Below are positions 1 through 9,600 of a DNA stretch of 20,975 nucleotides, one piece after another (the stretch's first letter is position 1; each line of letters opens with the position of its first letter). A program made the translations under genes and the position numbers. The notes beneath the pieces are model-generated. The model was not told where the DNA came from. It saw only the letters and a list, made by a program, of their open reading frames with translations, and did no database searches. The DNA comes from JAKJGV01 sp964617565 (GTDB lineage Bacteria > Verrucomicrobiota > Kiritimatiellia > CAIQIC01 > JAGNIJ01), in contig CAZTYH010000056.1 in NCBI GenBank assembly GCA_964617565.1, forward strand, positions 1 to 20,975, given 5' to 3'.

Positions 1-2
1 TA

Positions 3-3000
3 TATTCATATTGGCTTACGATCCTTTTGCTTTCAGGACTCTTCCTGTTCTCTGTTACGTCCGTGAATGCAGAAGGTGAAAAGATGAGTTGGGATGCCAT
101 TTTTGAAGGCGTGCAGATGCAGCAGCAGGCACCCGTTGAAAATGTCAAATTCCCGGGCCCTTATCGTCCCGGAGAGCGGGTCAAGTATGTGACAGGTGAT
201 CCGGGCCTTGCCGATCTTGTCGATCCGGGATGGAAGCACGTGCCGAAGCCGCCCGGCGATCCGGATTTGGGGCGGCTGGGCCGTCCATCTCCGCCTCCCG
301 CGGATACCGTTATCGCTCCCCCGACGCCAGGGCAGAGGGCTCCAACCAAGCTGCAGCCCGGTGTGACCCCTGCATCGTCGGATACCCACATTCGACAACC
401 TTCACCGGAGCAACTAACGCCAACCAGGTTGCAACCCGGCGTGGCGCCGGCATCGCCAGATACCCGAATTCGAACACCAAGCCCGGAGCAGCTTACGCCA
501 ACCAGGCTTCAGTCCGGTGTAACTCCGGTGCCATCAGATACGCGGATTCATCCGCCGACGGGTACTGCAGATGGGCGAGGATTTCCAGGTCCGTACCAGC
601 CTGGGGAGCGGGTTAAATATGTCACGGGCGATCCGGGTCTTGCCGATCTTGCCGATCCGGGGTGGAAGCATGTGCCGAAACCGCCCGGCGATCCGGACCT
701 TGGACGATTGGGCCAGCGGACGCCACCGTCAACCCCTCAATCTACGGCACCGACCAAGCTGGATGCCGGTGCGCCGCCGCGACCGGTGGCAGATGGCGCA
801 ACAACCCGCATGGATTCGCCGGGCAGCACACCCACGAAGGTTACCGATCCATCTCATGTGCCGGCTCTTGGGGATGGAACCCCGACGCGTATAAGGGATG
901 CAAGCGTTGCCGGCGGGCGAAGACCAGAACCGTTGACGGAGGGCAAGTCTTCCTTTGCGCCGGAAAAAAAACCGGAGCCCGGCATGGCGGAGCAGGTCAT
1001 GAGTGGCGTAGCCGTGGCGGGACAAATCGCCGACCCGGCCACGAGAGAGATGGGCGATGCGCTGCGCGACAATCGTCCGATTGATGCCGGACAGGTTGTC
1101 AAAGAAGCAAGCGGCATCGGCACGTATGACATTGGGCGGCGTCATGCGGAGGAGCAGTTGCAGCGGCATCATGCCGGAGAGCAAAGCAAGGTGGAAGCCG
1201 TGGGCCGGGCCTTGGCGGGCACGGCCGACGAGATGGTTTTACAGCCCATTCGCGGAATTGTGCACCAGAACCTGTCTGAAATGGAATCGCGCGCGGAGGC
1301 GGAGGGCAGGCGTCCCACAATGGCCGAAGGTGCGGAAATGTATTTCGGCACAATGGCGGAGATTGCCGGCGCAGGATTTCGCCCGTTGTTGAATGCGGCT
1401 TATGAAAGTCAGAACTATGAGGCAATGGGTGCGGCCGGCGGCATGCAGGCGGAAGTCGAACAGTTTGTGGATAGAAATCTCACGACCGGCCAACGGAACA
1501 TTCAGCAGCTGCAGAATCAGATAGAGCAGGTCATGCACAACGGAGACCCCAAAGATCCCGCCACAGGCGCGCAATTGCAGCAGTTGCTTGATCAGTACGA
1601 TGCTGAATACGATCGCATGCAACGATTGGAGGGGATGGCTGAGCGTACGCTGACCCACGATCCGGATCGTTTAAGCAATGTTAAGAATTCTGTCGGCCAT
1701 ATGACAGACGCCGCAGCCATGCGCGACTACGCGGCCGATATTTATGAGGGCCGGGGCGGACAGTTGCCGGCAGAAGGTCCCGCTGCTGCGGAAGGTGATA
1801 AATCGAGGACGGCGGGGAGCGGGCTGACGCCTGATCGCATCGAAGAGCTGGTCAGCAGAAGCGAAGATAAAAGCCTGACCCAGGCGGAGAGGGACCAGGC
1901 GACGCACGACTTGATGAATGTGCTCGACGTTTTGCGCGGCGGCAAAAAAACACAGGAAGAAGGAAAAGGTGGCGAGAGCGAAGGCGACGGGCAGGAAACC
2001 GGCGGCGACGTGGCTGATGACGGGAAAGGTCCTCCTTCGGACGGCGAGCAGGATGACACGTTCTGGCAGGACCTTGCGGCAGACCCAGACAGGTTGCTGG
2101 TGCCAACGTTGTTTGGTCCGGTGGTTGTGAGTCCGGAACAGTTACAGGATATCTTGACGGAAAAACTGCTGACGGGGGAATGGACTCCGGAGCAGGCTGT
2201 TCAAGCAATCCGGGAGGTTGGTGATTTCAACCGTGAGTTTGGAGAGGAAATTACCCGTGCTGTTGAACAAGGCGATCTGTTGCCCTCACGCCCTCCTCCC
2301 GACGTTGGATCGAAGCAGGATGATGAGTTTGCGGATTATCTGGGCGGATTGCTGCAAGCCGGCGTTCCTCCGACGGCTCCTCCTGATGAGTATGCCGATA
2401 CTTCCGTTGCGGGGAACGGACTGCGAGATGCGGAAGGGGGGGCATCTGATGAGGTTGAGTATGGCGACGATGGCGGCAGTGATGACAGTGTATTGGGTGG
2501 TTTTATTCAGGGCAGCGATGTCAACCGGGACCGGGTGGGAGAGATTCAGATGATCGCCAGCGTGCAGGATGTGCGGCGGGCGACAACCAGCGGGGATGAG
2601 CAGCGAGAACAGGCTGGGCATATCTTGAACAGCAGCGGCTCGTCCGCGGGAGAGATTGTCAGGCAATCTGCCGCAAGCACGGCGGCGGGTGATCGCGAAC
2701 ACAGTTGGGGGAATGTCCTTGGTGATGCCGTGGCGGACGGGGTGAAGGAAGGCGCCAGCCAGGCGGCAACGGCATTCGGACAGGCAGCAGCCGACCGCGC
2801 CTCGGGAGAAATATTCAGCGGAGGTAGTTCCGATTCAGGTGGATCTTCGGGATCGTCTTCATCCGGTGAATCGCCGCAGCAGACGGCGAGCGCGGGATCG
2901 GGTGGTGGGCCGTATGTGAACACCTACAATCCGAATATGCTTGGCGGCGGCAGCAGCGGTGGCCCGGTCAAGCACGAGCAAAAACCGCCCAAGCCGCCGA

Positions 3001-3341
3001 GAGTTCAGGCGCCGCCCTGCCCGGGTTGTGGCAATCCCATGGTCTTTTGTGCGGATGGCCAGTGGCATTGCCGTAATTCGGCATATGTAAGGAGCAATCC
3101 GGGCGTTGTGCGTAAGCCGCCACGTAAGCCGCCACGGACGGCCCCGGAATCGAAACCACCATTGACACCCGTGCAACTCGGGCCGGGCGGTGAGGCTAAC
3201 TTTGCCTCCGGACAGGGTTTTCACAACACGGTACCGGTGCCTTCCGGTCCGGTGCAGGGCGTCTGGGTGCAGGATCCACGACCTTCACGTTCGGACGGAC
3301 AGGTGCAGCCGACCGGAGAATACTTTATTCCGACCAAATAA
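3..3341 (+). CDS. Large exported Pro-rich repeat protein with SW-IF module and C-terminal zinc-ribbon-like motif (5' partial)
   Basis: I recognise no family. The frame is open to the left edge and its first codons encode a hydrophobic stretch ending in VNA-EG, a Sec signal peptide, so the true start lies before the window. Residues here count from codon 27. Residues 42-85 and 186-229 are two near-identical 44-residue blocks beginning FPGPY. Between them are three 26-residue repeats (105-182), and a short [AT]-[PT]-T-[KR]-hydrophobic motif recurs seven times up to residue 289. Residues 320-620 are mostly helical and Ala/Glu/Gln-rich; 640-690 is acidic. The SW-IF module lies at 893-930, followed by a Ser/Gly linker, QTAS at about 951, and a Cys cluster C998-x2-C1001-x6-C1008-x6-C1015 that could bind zinc. 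It converges on the kinase gene with an 11-base gap. It is likely a surface or periplasmic protein with much disorder; its function is unknown. Confidence 0.85.
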   Translation, partial: YSYWLTILLLSGLFLFSVTSVNAEGEKMSWDAIFEGVQMQQQAPVENVKFPGPYRPGERVKYVTGDPGLADLVDPGWKHVPKPPGDPDLGRLGRPSPPPADTVIAPPTPGQRAPTKLQPGVTPASSDTHIRQPSPEQLTPTRLQPGVAPASPDTRIRTPSPEQLTPTRLQSGVTPVPSDTRIHPPTGTADGRGFPGPYQPGERVKYVTGDPGLADLADPGWKHVPKPPGDPDLGRLGQRTPPSTPQSTAPTKLDAGAPPRPVADGATTRMDSPGSTPTKVTDPSHVPALGDGTPTRIRDASVAGGRRPEPLTEGKSSFAPEKKPEPGMAEQVMSGVAVAGQIADPATREMGDALRDNRPIDAGQVVKEASGIGTYDIGRRHAEEQLQRHHAGEQSKVEAVGRALAGTADEMVLQPIRGIVHQNLSEMESRAEAEGRRPTMAEGAEMYFGTMAEIAGAGFRPLLNAAYESQNYEAMGAAGGMQAEVEQFVDRNLTTGQRNIQQLQNQIEQVMHNGDPKDPATGAQLQQLLDQYDAEYDRMQRLEGMAERTLTHDPDRLSNVKNSVGHMTDAAAMRDYAADIYEGRGGQLPAEGPAAAEGDKSRTAGSGLTPDRIEELVSRSEDKSLTQAERDQATHDLMNVLDVLRGGKKTQEEGKGGESEGDGQETGGDVADDGKGPPSDGEQDDTFWQDLAADPDRLLVPTLFGPVVVSPEQLQDILTEKLLTGEWTPEQAVQAIREVGDFNREFGEEITRAVEQGDLLPSRPPPDVGSKQDDEFADYLGGLLQAGVPPTAPPDEYADTSVAGNGLRDAEGGASDEVEYGDDGGSDDSVLGGFIQGSDVNRDRVGEIQMIASVQDVRRATTSGDEQREQAGHILNSSGSSAGEIVRQSAASTAAGDREHSWGNVLGDAVADGVKEGASQAATAFGQAAADRASGEIFSGGSSDSGGSSGSSSSGESPQQTASAGSGGGPYVNTYNPNMLGGGSSGGPVKHEQKPPKPPRVQAPPCPGCGNPMVFCADGQWHCRNSAYVRSNPGVVRKPPRKPPRTAPESKPPLTPVQLGPGGEANFASGQGFHNTVPVPSGPVQGVWVQDPRPSRSDGQVQPTGEYFIPTK
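150..281 (+). repeat. 44-residue coding repeat, copy 1
   Basis: This 132-base block encodes 44 residues starting FPGPYRPGERVKYVTGDPG and ending DLGRLG. The second copy is at 582-713. The proteins differ at only two positions (R/Q and V/A) while the DNA differs at many third positions, so selection appears to keep the protein sequence. Confidence 0.9.
339..572 (+). repeat. Three tandem 78-base coding repeats
   Basis: There are three in-frame units of 26 residues (339-416, 417-494, 495-572). Each opens with [AT]PT[KR]LQ, has a GV[TA]P core and then DT[HR]I[RH]. The third unit diverges at its end. Degenerate relatives of the opening motif continue downstream to about base 893. Confidence 0.85.
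582..713 (+). repeat. 44-residue coding repeat, copy 2
   Basis: This is the second copy of the FPGPY block found at 150-281. The three 26-residue repeats lie between the two copies, so the N-terminal region reads A-B-B-B-A. Confidence 0.9.
2703..2816 (+). other. SW-IF module (copy in the Pro-rich protein)
   Basis: This segment encodes a 38-residue Ala/Gly-rich module that starts SWGN and ends IF. The same module occurs in the genes at 6608-9826 and 13393-14433. Across the three copies S1, W2, G26, A29, A33, I37 and F38 are identical, and positions 6, 10 and 14 are aliphatic. It looks like an amphipathic or glycine-zipper helix. Confidence 0.8.
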
Positions 3342-3352
3342 AGAGACGGCAG

Positions 3353-6300
3353 TCATTCATCCCATTCGATCATGAAGCAGTTGCGCGGATCGGGAATGCA
3401 GTCCGTGCGCCAGAATTTTCCGAAGGCTTTCGGCCCGCGAAATTTCTCCTCGGATTCACTGATGAAGTTCTTGTAGGCAAACGGTTCGCCGGTGACCCAT
3501 TTCGGGCCGTGTTCGTCCACGAAAAGCCCAAGCCAGAACCAGCATGTGCTTTTGAACAGGGATGCGATGAAGGCGTCCTCGTCGGGTGTTGTGATGGTGA
3601 CGAGGTGACCGCCGAGTTCTTCGCAAAACTTCCTGGCATCCGCCCATCGCATGAACTGGGGAATGAAAAGATAACGGTGTCCCTTGAAGACCGCGGCACG
3701 CTTTCGCAGTTCGTTCCGATCGCCCGCGCGAAGATTGAGCAGCGTTTCGGCGTTGTGTGCATGCCGCGCGTACCGGGGGTGCTTCGCCCACAGGCGGTGA
3801 AGCCGCTTCAACTCGGGAGTGGTTATGGTGTCACAGTCGAACAGGAAATCCTCGGGCGGATTCTCGGCAAAGGAGGCGAGGTCCCGGAGCGGGTTGTCTC
3901 CGCAGTCCAGTTTCAGGAGCTCCAAGCTCTTGAGGGGACCGAGATCGGTAATGCGGTTGCTGTGACAGCCCAGGATCGTCAGCGGCATGTCTGCCAACGG
4001 CGACAGGTCCTCTATTTCGTTGTCGCCGCAATACAGCGAACTCAGCGGCATGCCTCGCAGGGGCTCGAGATAGCGGATGCAATTCCCGCCACAGTGCAGG
4101 TTTGTCAGCGGCATGCCGCTGACGGGTTCCAGACTGGCGATTCGATTCCCCGCGCAATTCAGATTGTCGAGTTTCATGCCCCGCAGGGGTTCCAGGCTTT
4201 CGATGCGCGACGACCAGCAGTAGAGGAACGTGATGGGCATGCCGCGCAACGGCTCCAGGTCGGAGACATTGCTTGCGCTGATTTCAAGCATCTTGAGCGC
4301 CATGCCCCGCAAGGGCTCAAGGTCCGTGATCGGACAATTCTCGCACTGCAAATTCCGCAGCGGCGCACCGCGCAACGGGCCGAGACTGCGAACGGGGTTG
4401 CCGGTGCAGTTGACCGACTTCAGCGGCATGCCGCGCAACGGCTCCAGGCTGTGTATTCCGCAATGCGCGCAATACAGCACATTCAAGGGAAGCCCGCGGA
4501 GCGGTTCAAGCGTCTCCACCGGCTTGCCTGAAATATCCAGCGAGAGCCCGTCGTTCACCATTTGCAGGCGGGCATCGGTGTTCGGCCATGCCTTCTTCAA
4601 CATCTCGTTCCAGGACGGCATTCGGTGCGTGAGGGTGTGTCGTTGGCGCGCCGTGCGAAGGCCTTCTTCCGCGCGTCGCCTGCGTTCGGCATCCGGAAAC
4701 GATTCGAGCATATCTTCAAAAAGCCCGATGGCGACATCATAACGGCCTTTTTGAATCTGACGCTCGGCCAGTTCCAGGACATCGCCTTTCCACGGAGTGC
4801 CCAGCATGGAGACGCGGATTCGCGTAAACCGTATTTCCGCATTCCATCCGACAAATCCCAACGCCACGCGGTCATTTCCGGAAAGGGGATCGGGGTCCGC
4901 CAGGGAGGCGATCTCCTTGCCGTTGACGAGAAATCGAAGGTGGGGGCCCATGCGCTCGGCGAGTACATCGTAGGTCTTGCCGCAGGTGATCGGGCTGTCG
5001 GGTTCGATCCAAATCTGCTCGTTGAAGCGATGAACGGCGTTGCGCGTGTTGTCGTAACCTCCGTATTCGAATTCGTATCCGCTCCAGGGAATGGCGCGCG
5101 GATTCGGATCGCGGATAGAATTCATGAAACAACCGATGCAGGTCAGCGCGGGACCCTCCTGGCGGCACTCGAATTCAATGCGCACATCTCCGGGAACATC
5201 TCTGCGAAGCAGAAGCACGTAGGGTTCTGCACCCCATAGCCGCAACTCGCCCTCCGCGATTTCGGCTTGGCCGCTGACGACCTCCCAGCGCGAAAGGCTT
5301 TCGGGATCCGAAAAATCATCGTCTATCACCAGGTGCCAGATGTGCCCCTGCTGGTAATCCTCAATTTCCCGCTGCAGTTCCTGCACGCAGGAAAATCTGT
5401 CGGCTGGATTCGCGGCCAGGGCTTTCATGGCGATGTCCGACAACGCGGTGGGGATCCAGCCGTCGGGACAATGGGGGAATCCGCCCTTTCTGGCGGAGCC
5501 CGCGCGGGTTTCCTTGGCCCTGCCGCCTTCCGTTTCATCGGCCGTATTGAATAACACGGGCGCTGGGAAATCGCCTTGGACGATCCGGTGCAGCATATCC
5601 TTGATGTCGCCTCCGCCAATGGGGGGGCGCAGGGTCAGTATCGCGTAGAGCACGGCCCCGAGAGAATAGACGTCCGCGCGCTCGCCGGACGGTTCGGGTT
5701 TCTGCTGTAGAATCTGTTCGGGCGCGAGAAATCCGGGGGTGCCCATCACGCGACCGCTGATGGTCTTGAGCGTATCGCTGAAATCGTCGGTGGGGAGGCG
5801 GCCCCACGTGTCGCGCTTGAGTTGATTCGGGTCCACCCACGCGGCGCGTGGTGCCGACAGCCCATCGGCTTCTGCTTCGTCCATGGCGCGCAGTATTTTG
5901 GCGAGGCCCCAGTCCATCACCTGCACTTCGCCGAAATATCCGACCATGATATTGTCCGGCTTCAGATCCCGGTGCACCACGTTTTTCGAGTGCGCGAATG
6001 CGACAGCGTCGCATACTTTCTGGAATATGTTGAGAAGGCGGGCGAGGGGGAAATCGGCGATGGTGGCGGCATCGTTTTTACGGATGGCTTGCAGAATGCT
6101 CGTCAGCGTGCGGCCTTCGACCCGTTTCATGGTGTAGTAGGCGCAGCCGTCTTCATCCACGCCCAGTTCGTGGACCGGGACGATGTTCGGGTGTTCGAGT
6201 TGGGAGGTCAGTTGCCCTTCCCGGATGAAGCGAAGGAGGTCCTGCCTTGGGCACGGCACGTCTTCAGGGAGAACCTTTAAAGCCACGACGCGCTGCGAGT

Positions 6301-6559
6301 GAATGTCGCGCGCTTCATAAATGGCGCCCATGCCGCCCCTGGCGATCAACGGGCCGATTTCGTACTTCTTTCCTCCCCGCACTTTCAGGATGACAGGATT
6401 CTTGAGGGGGGCGCAGCCGGTGATGTCCGTCCCGCGGGGATAGCCTTCCTGTTCGAGGAAATCGGCGATGACCATGCCGCTCGGAATTCGGCAGGTATCA
6501 CCTTGGGAAACTTCTTCGCCGGTACTCTTGGACTGAGACTTCCCTGAGCCCCTTTTCAT
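3353..6559 (-). CDS. Ser/Thr protein kinase with jelly-roll-like, LRR and C-type-lectin-like domains
   Basis: This is a Hanks-type Ser/Thr kinase. The kinase domain (about 67-405) has a Gly-rich loop RGGMG (74-78), Lys95 in ALK, Glu114, HRDLKPDN (196-203), D216-W217-G218 in place of DFG, and APE (279-281), so it should be active. Residues 412-585 resemble a concanavalin-like sheet domain, opening FSDPESLSRW. A helical, possibly TPR-like stretch (593-640) leads to ten 21-residue leucine-rich repeats (683-892) plus a partial one. Residues 955-1068 resemble a C-type lectin domain (WLGL at 1009-1012; C979, C1006, C1054, C1061). I see no signal peptide or membrane helix, so it is probably cytosolic, with the C-terminal domains acting as partner-binding modules. 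The start follows the 1,072-residue protein gene by 48 bases and has only a weak ribosome-binding site, so expression is probably coupled to upstream genes. Its targets are unknown. Confidence 0.92.
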   Translation of the reverse strand: MKRGSGKSQSKSTGEEVSQGDTCRIPSGMVIADFLEQEGYPRGTDITGCAPLKNPVILKVRGGKKYEIGPLIARGGMGAIYEARDIHSQRVVALKVLPEDVPCPRQDLLRFIREGQLTSQLEHPNIVPVHELGVDEDGCAYYTMKRVEGRTLTSILQAIRKNDAATIADFPLARLLNIFQKVCDAVAFAHSKNVVHRDLKPDNIMVGYFGEVQVMDWGLAKILRAMDEAEADGLSAPRAAWVDPNQLKRDTWGRLPTDDFSDTLKTISGRVMGTPGFLAPEQILQQKPEPSGERADVYSLGAVLYAILTLRPPIGGGDIKDMLHRIVQGDFPAPVLFNTADETEGGRAKETRAGSARKGGFPHCPDGWIPTALSDIAMKALAANPADRFSCVQELQREIEDYQQGHIWHLVIDDDFSDPESLSRWEVVSGQAEIAEGELRLWGAEPYVLLLRRDVPGDVRIEFECRQEGPALTCIGCFMNSIRDPNPRAIPWSGYEFEYGGYDNTRNAVHRFNEQIWIEPDSPITCGKTYDVLAERMGPHLRFLVNGKEIASLADPDPLSGNDRVALGFVGWNAEIRFTRIRVSMLGTPWKGDVLELAERQIQKGRYDVAIGLFEDMLESFPDAERRRRAEEGLRTARQRHTLTHRMPSWNEMLKKAWPNTDARLQMVNDGLSLDISGKPVETLEPLRGLPLNVLYCAHCGIHSLEPLRGMPLKSVNCTGNPVRSLGPLRGAPLRNLQCENCPITDLEPLRGMALKMLEISASNVSDLEPLRGMPITFLYCWSSRIESLEPLRGMKLDNLNCAGNRIASLEPVSGMPLTNLHCGGNCIRYLEPLRGMPLSSLYCGDNEIEDLSPLADMPLTILGCHSNRITDLGPLKSLELLKLDCGDNPLRDLASFAENPPEDFLFDCDTITTPELKRLHRLWAKHPRYARHAHNAETLLNLRAGDRNELRKRAAVFKGHRYLFIPQFMRWADARKFCEELGGHLVTITTPDEDAFIASLFKSTCWFWLGLFVDEHGPKWVTGEPFAYKNFISESEEKFRGPKAFGKFWRTDCIPDPRNCFMIEWDE
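3884..4513 (-). repeat. Ten 63-base LRR-coding repeats
   Basis: Residues 683-892 of the kinase are ten gap-free 21-residue units of the form xLEPLRGMPLxxLxCxxNxI. Nine of ten have Cys at unit position 15 (C697, C718, C739, C781, C802, C823, C844, C865, C886); the fourth has Ile. On the plus strand the repeats appear as recurrent GCATGCC-rich tracts. Confidence 0.93.
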
Positions 6560-6607
6560 GTTTTCAGAATGACAGATTTCTGCGCAATGGGAAAGACGAA
6601 CCGACTC

Positions 6608-9600
6608 TTAATACCCCTTGCTCATACCGATTTTCCATCCGCACTTCGGACAAATAAGCCAATAAAGCACATCGTCTTTAGGACCGGGGGGGTGCTGCGC
6701 GATCGGGTAATGCCCGCAACCCTCTCTGCGGCAATAGAGATGCCATTGACGTTTTTCCTGAGGGGGTTGCGGCGCTGGTTTTGGCGCAGGCTTGGCTGTG
6801 GCGGTTGGTTTCACCTTTTCAGGTGAAACGAAGTTGACGACGATCTGGTTGCATTTTGCGCAACGATGGCAGGGCAGCACCTTGCCGCCCACTTGCGTCA
6901 TTGTTCCGCGAACCACCGTGGTCTGGCCACAGCGCATACACATCGGCACCATACCGGAGATATCGGAGGGTGCGCTGCTGCTTCCGTCCGCTTTGTCCGC
7001 GCCGCCGCCTGCTCCCCCTTTCTTCTTCTTTCCTCCTGCCTTGCCTTTGGATGGCCCTCCGCCTGCCGAGCCACCTCCATGCGGGGCAGCGCCTCCGCCA
7101 CCAACCGATGCGGTCTGGACGGGTGCGCCATCCGGGCCTTGTCCGGATGAGGGATCGGACGAATCCGCCGATGAACCGCCGGATGAACCGGGCTCTTCGC
7201 TCTGCCCGCGATCAAATATCCGGCTCGTAGCCTGGTCCGCGGCGGCTGCACCGATGGCGGTTCCAAAGGCAGCGCCGCCGGCGGTGATGCCTGTCTCGAT
7301 AGCGTTTCCAATTTCTCGACTCCAACTGTCTTCCCGTTCAGCGCTGACAGTTCGTGCCACGCTTTCGCGGCGGATTTTCTGGGCCTGGCTGCCTGCCGCG
7401 TCGCGCGTGAGACGCGCGTCCCACAAGCGCTGCTCGCTTGCGGTTTCAGCGCGAGCTATTTCCGTCTGATGCTGCATCTTGCTCAACGCACCCTCTGTGC
7501 GTTCGATGACCTTTTGATCGCGGCTTGTAACCATGCCGTCAAGAAGGCGGCCGGATTGCGAGGCGATGTTCCGACTGACATCCTCCGTGCCGTCGCAGTC
7601 TGCCTCCATGTCGCGCAAATCGTTTTTATTCTCTTCCTTCTCGGCCATGCGTTGTTTTCGAACTTCAGCCAGCCGGCGAAACTCGGAGGCATCGCCATGG
7701 TCTACCAATGCATCGGCCGCTCTTTTTGCGCCCACGGGCGAGGCCCCCATGGACTCGAGATATTCGATGATCTCTTCGCGCTTTCCCTCGGTTCGTGTCT
7801 GCGTATCCGCATTAAGGCTCCGGATGGTGCGGGGGTCGCGCAGTTCCTTCGCCAGATCTTCACCGCCTGCAATCTCAATGAGGTCCACAGCGGTGTCGCG
7901 CGTGTATTCATAGGGGGTGTCTATGAACGTCTTCTTCATCCCGATTCCGGCATCCTTGAAAGTGTCCACGATCCGCTGGCCGGCCGATTCATCTTCCTGA
8001 ACATCCACGGCGTCGGAAGCTTCGAGGGTGCGGGGGCGGGCGTCGTCCTGCCAGTCGCCGCGTTCCTTTATACCTTCCACTATCTCTCTTTGCCCTTCGA
8101 CATCTCCATGTTGCCGCGCACGGGTATAGGCTTCGGCTTCCTCCTTTGTGGCGCCGCGGTCGCGAAGCGCGAGATTCAACGTTTGATTGACGTTCTCCTC
8201 CGTTGCGTCGAAAACGTAGTCAGCCTCCTGTTCGATTGCCTCAAGGTCCTTTTGTGCGGCGCGCCCTTTCGAGACTCCGCCCAGCGAAACGGTGTCCACA
8301 GGTACCAATGCGTATTCACCCGCCTGGGCGATTCCGTCGGCAAGCTGCTCCTTCAACGTCCAACTCGTGTCATCCGGTGCGTCTATGTCGATGCCGCGCG
8401 GGGCCGTGTCCGTTCCGCCGCGCTCTTTTACAGCATCCACGATTTCCCGCGTTGCGGACCCGTCGCTACGGGCGCGTGCCTCGGTGTAGGCGTCCGCCTC
8501 TTCCTTCGTGGCGCCCATCCGCCGGAGCTTTGCGGCGAGTTCTGCCTCCACTTCCTGCGCCCGTGTCTCCTGAAGCTGATCCATTTCCTCCGCATACTTC
8601 TGGCCTTCGGGCGACATTGCCCGGGCGGCGGTATCTTCGCCCACGATGCCGCTCAACGCCTTCTCTTCGTCGCCTTCCTGGATGCCTTCGCGGACCTTGG
8701 CTGCGCGTCCGATAATGATGGCGCCTTTGGCATAATCGCCCGCCACTTTTCCCGCCTTCTCCTTCAGCGAGGCTTTCTCCGCATGAACCTGCTTTGCCAG
8801 GTCCGGCTGCTTGGCTTCCAGGGTTTTCTTGGCCGCGTCGCTCAACTGCCGGTGCTCGGCGAGCTGCTTGCGCAACGCGGCGGCTTCCTTCGTTCCGCCC
8901 TGCGCGGTGGCGGCCCTGATTTTCTCCGTCAACTCGGCTTCATGGGCTTGCGCGGCTGTCACGGTCTTGTGAGCCGCTTCCATATTTACTTTAGCGGCCT
9001 GGGCCTGGAATTGCTGCGGATTCTTGATGCCGGCGGATTCCGGACGATACCCTTGTTTCAACATCTCCGCCTGTTGACGAAGAACCGGATCGTTGATGCC
9101 GGCCGCGTCCATATTGCGGATCGTCATCTTGCCGAGTTCCTGGTAGTCCGCCGACGTCATGCTGCTTGCTGGCTTGTTCAGTGTATGTCCGCCCTTGGCG
9201 AGGTTGTCGCTGACCTTTGCAGACTGGACTGCCGGAGTCGGCTTGGCGCCCATCGTGCGCGAGCTTTCGGCGTCGAATCCGCGCCCGGCCTCCATCTGCG
9301 CGGCCGAGCTGCCGGTGGGCGATTTGAAGTTGCTGGCCGCGCGGTGCACCGTTGTGTTGAGACCTTTACCTTTGATCGTAAAGCTGTCGCCGCGGACCTC
9401 GACGTTGCCCTTGCCATACATTTTCTGTGCTTCGCGGAGCAGACGATCATACTCCTTCGGACTGTAGCTTTTGGTGTCCACGTCGCCCGTGATGCCGCGC
9501 CCTTTTGTCGGGTCGGTGCCGTAGTCGCCCTGTCTAACCGGCCCCACGCCCGCTTTTTTGCCCAACGCGTCCAGGACCCTTGTCCGCTTGAACTCCAGGT

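Noticed and set aside
84..86. ATG at 84 as the start of the Pro-rich protein
   Set aside because: The frame is open to the left edge and the upstream codons encode a good signal peptide ending VNA-EG, so the real start lies outside the window.
3884..4513. Regular 63-base repeats as a possible CRISPR or DNA satellite
   Set aside because: They are in-frame, contiguous without spacers, and encode leucine-rich repeats.
3509..4531. A plus-strand open frame opposite the LRR region with regular repeats
   Set aside because: Its periodicity is the mirror of the 63-base LRR repeats of the kinase; no independent start signal or domain is seen.
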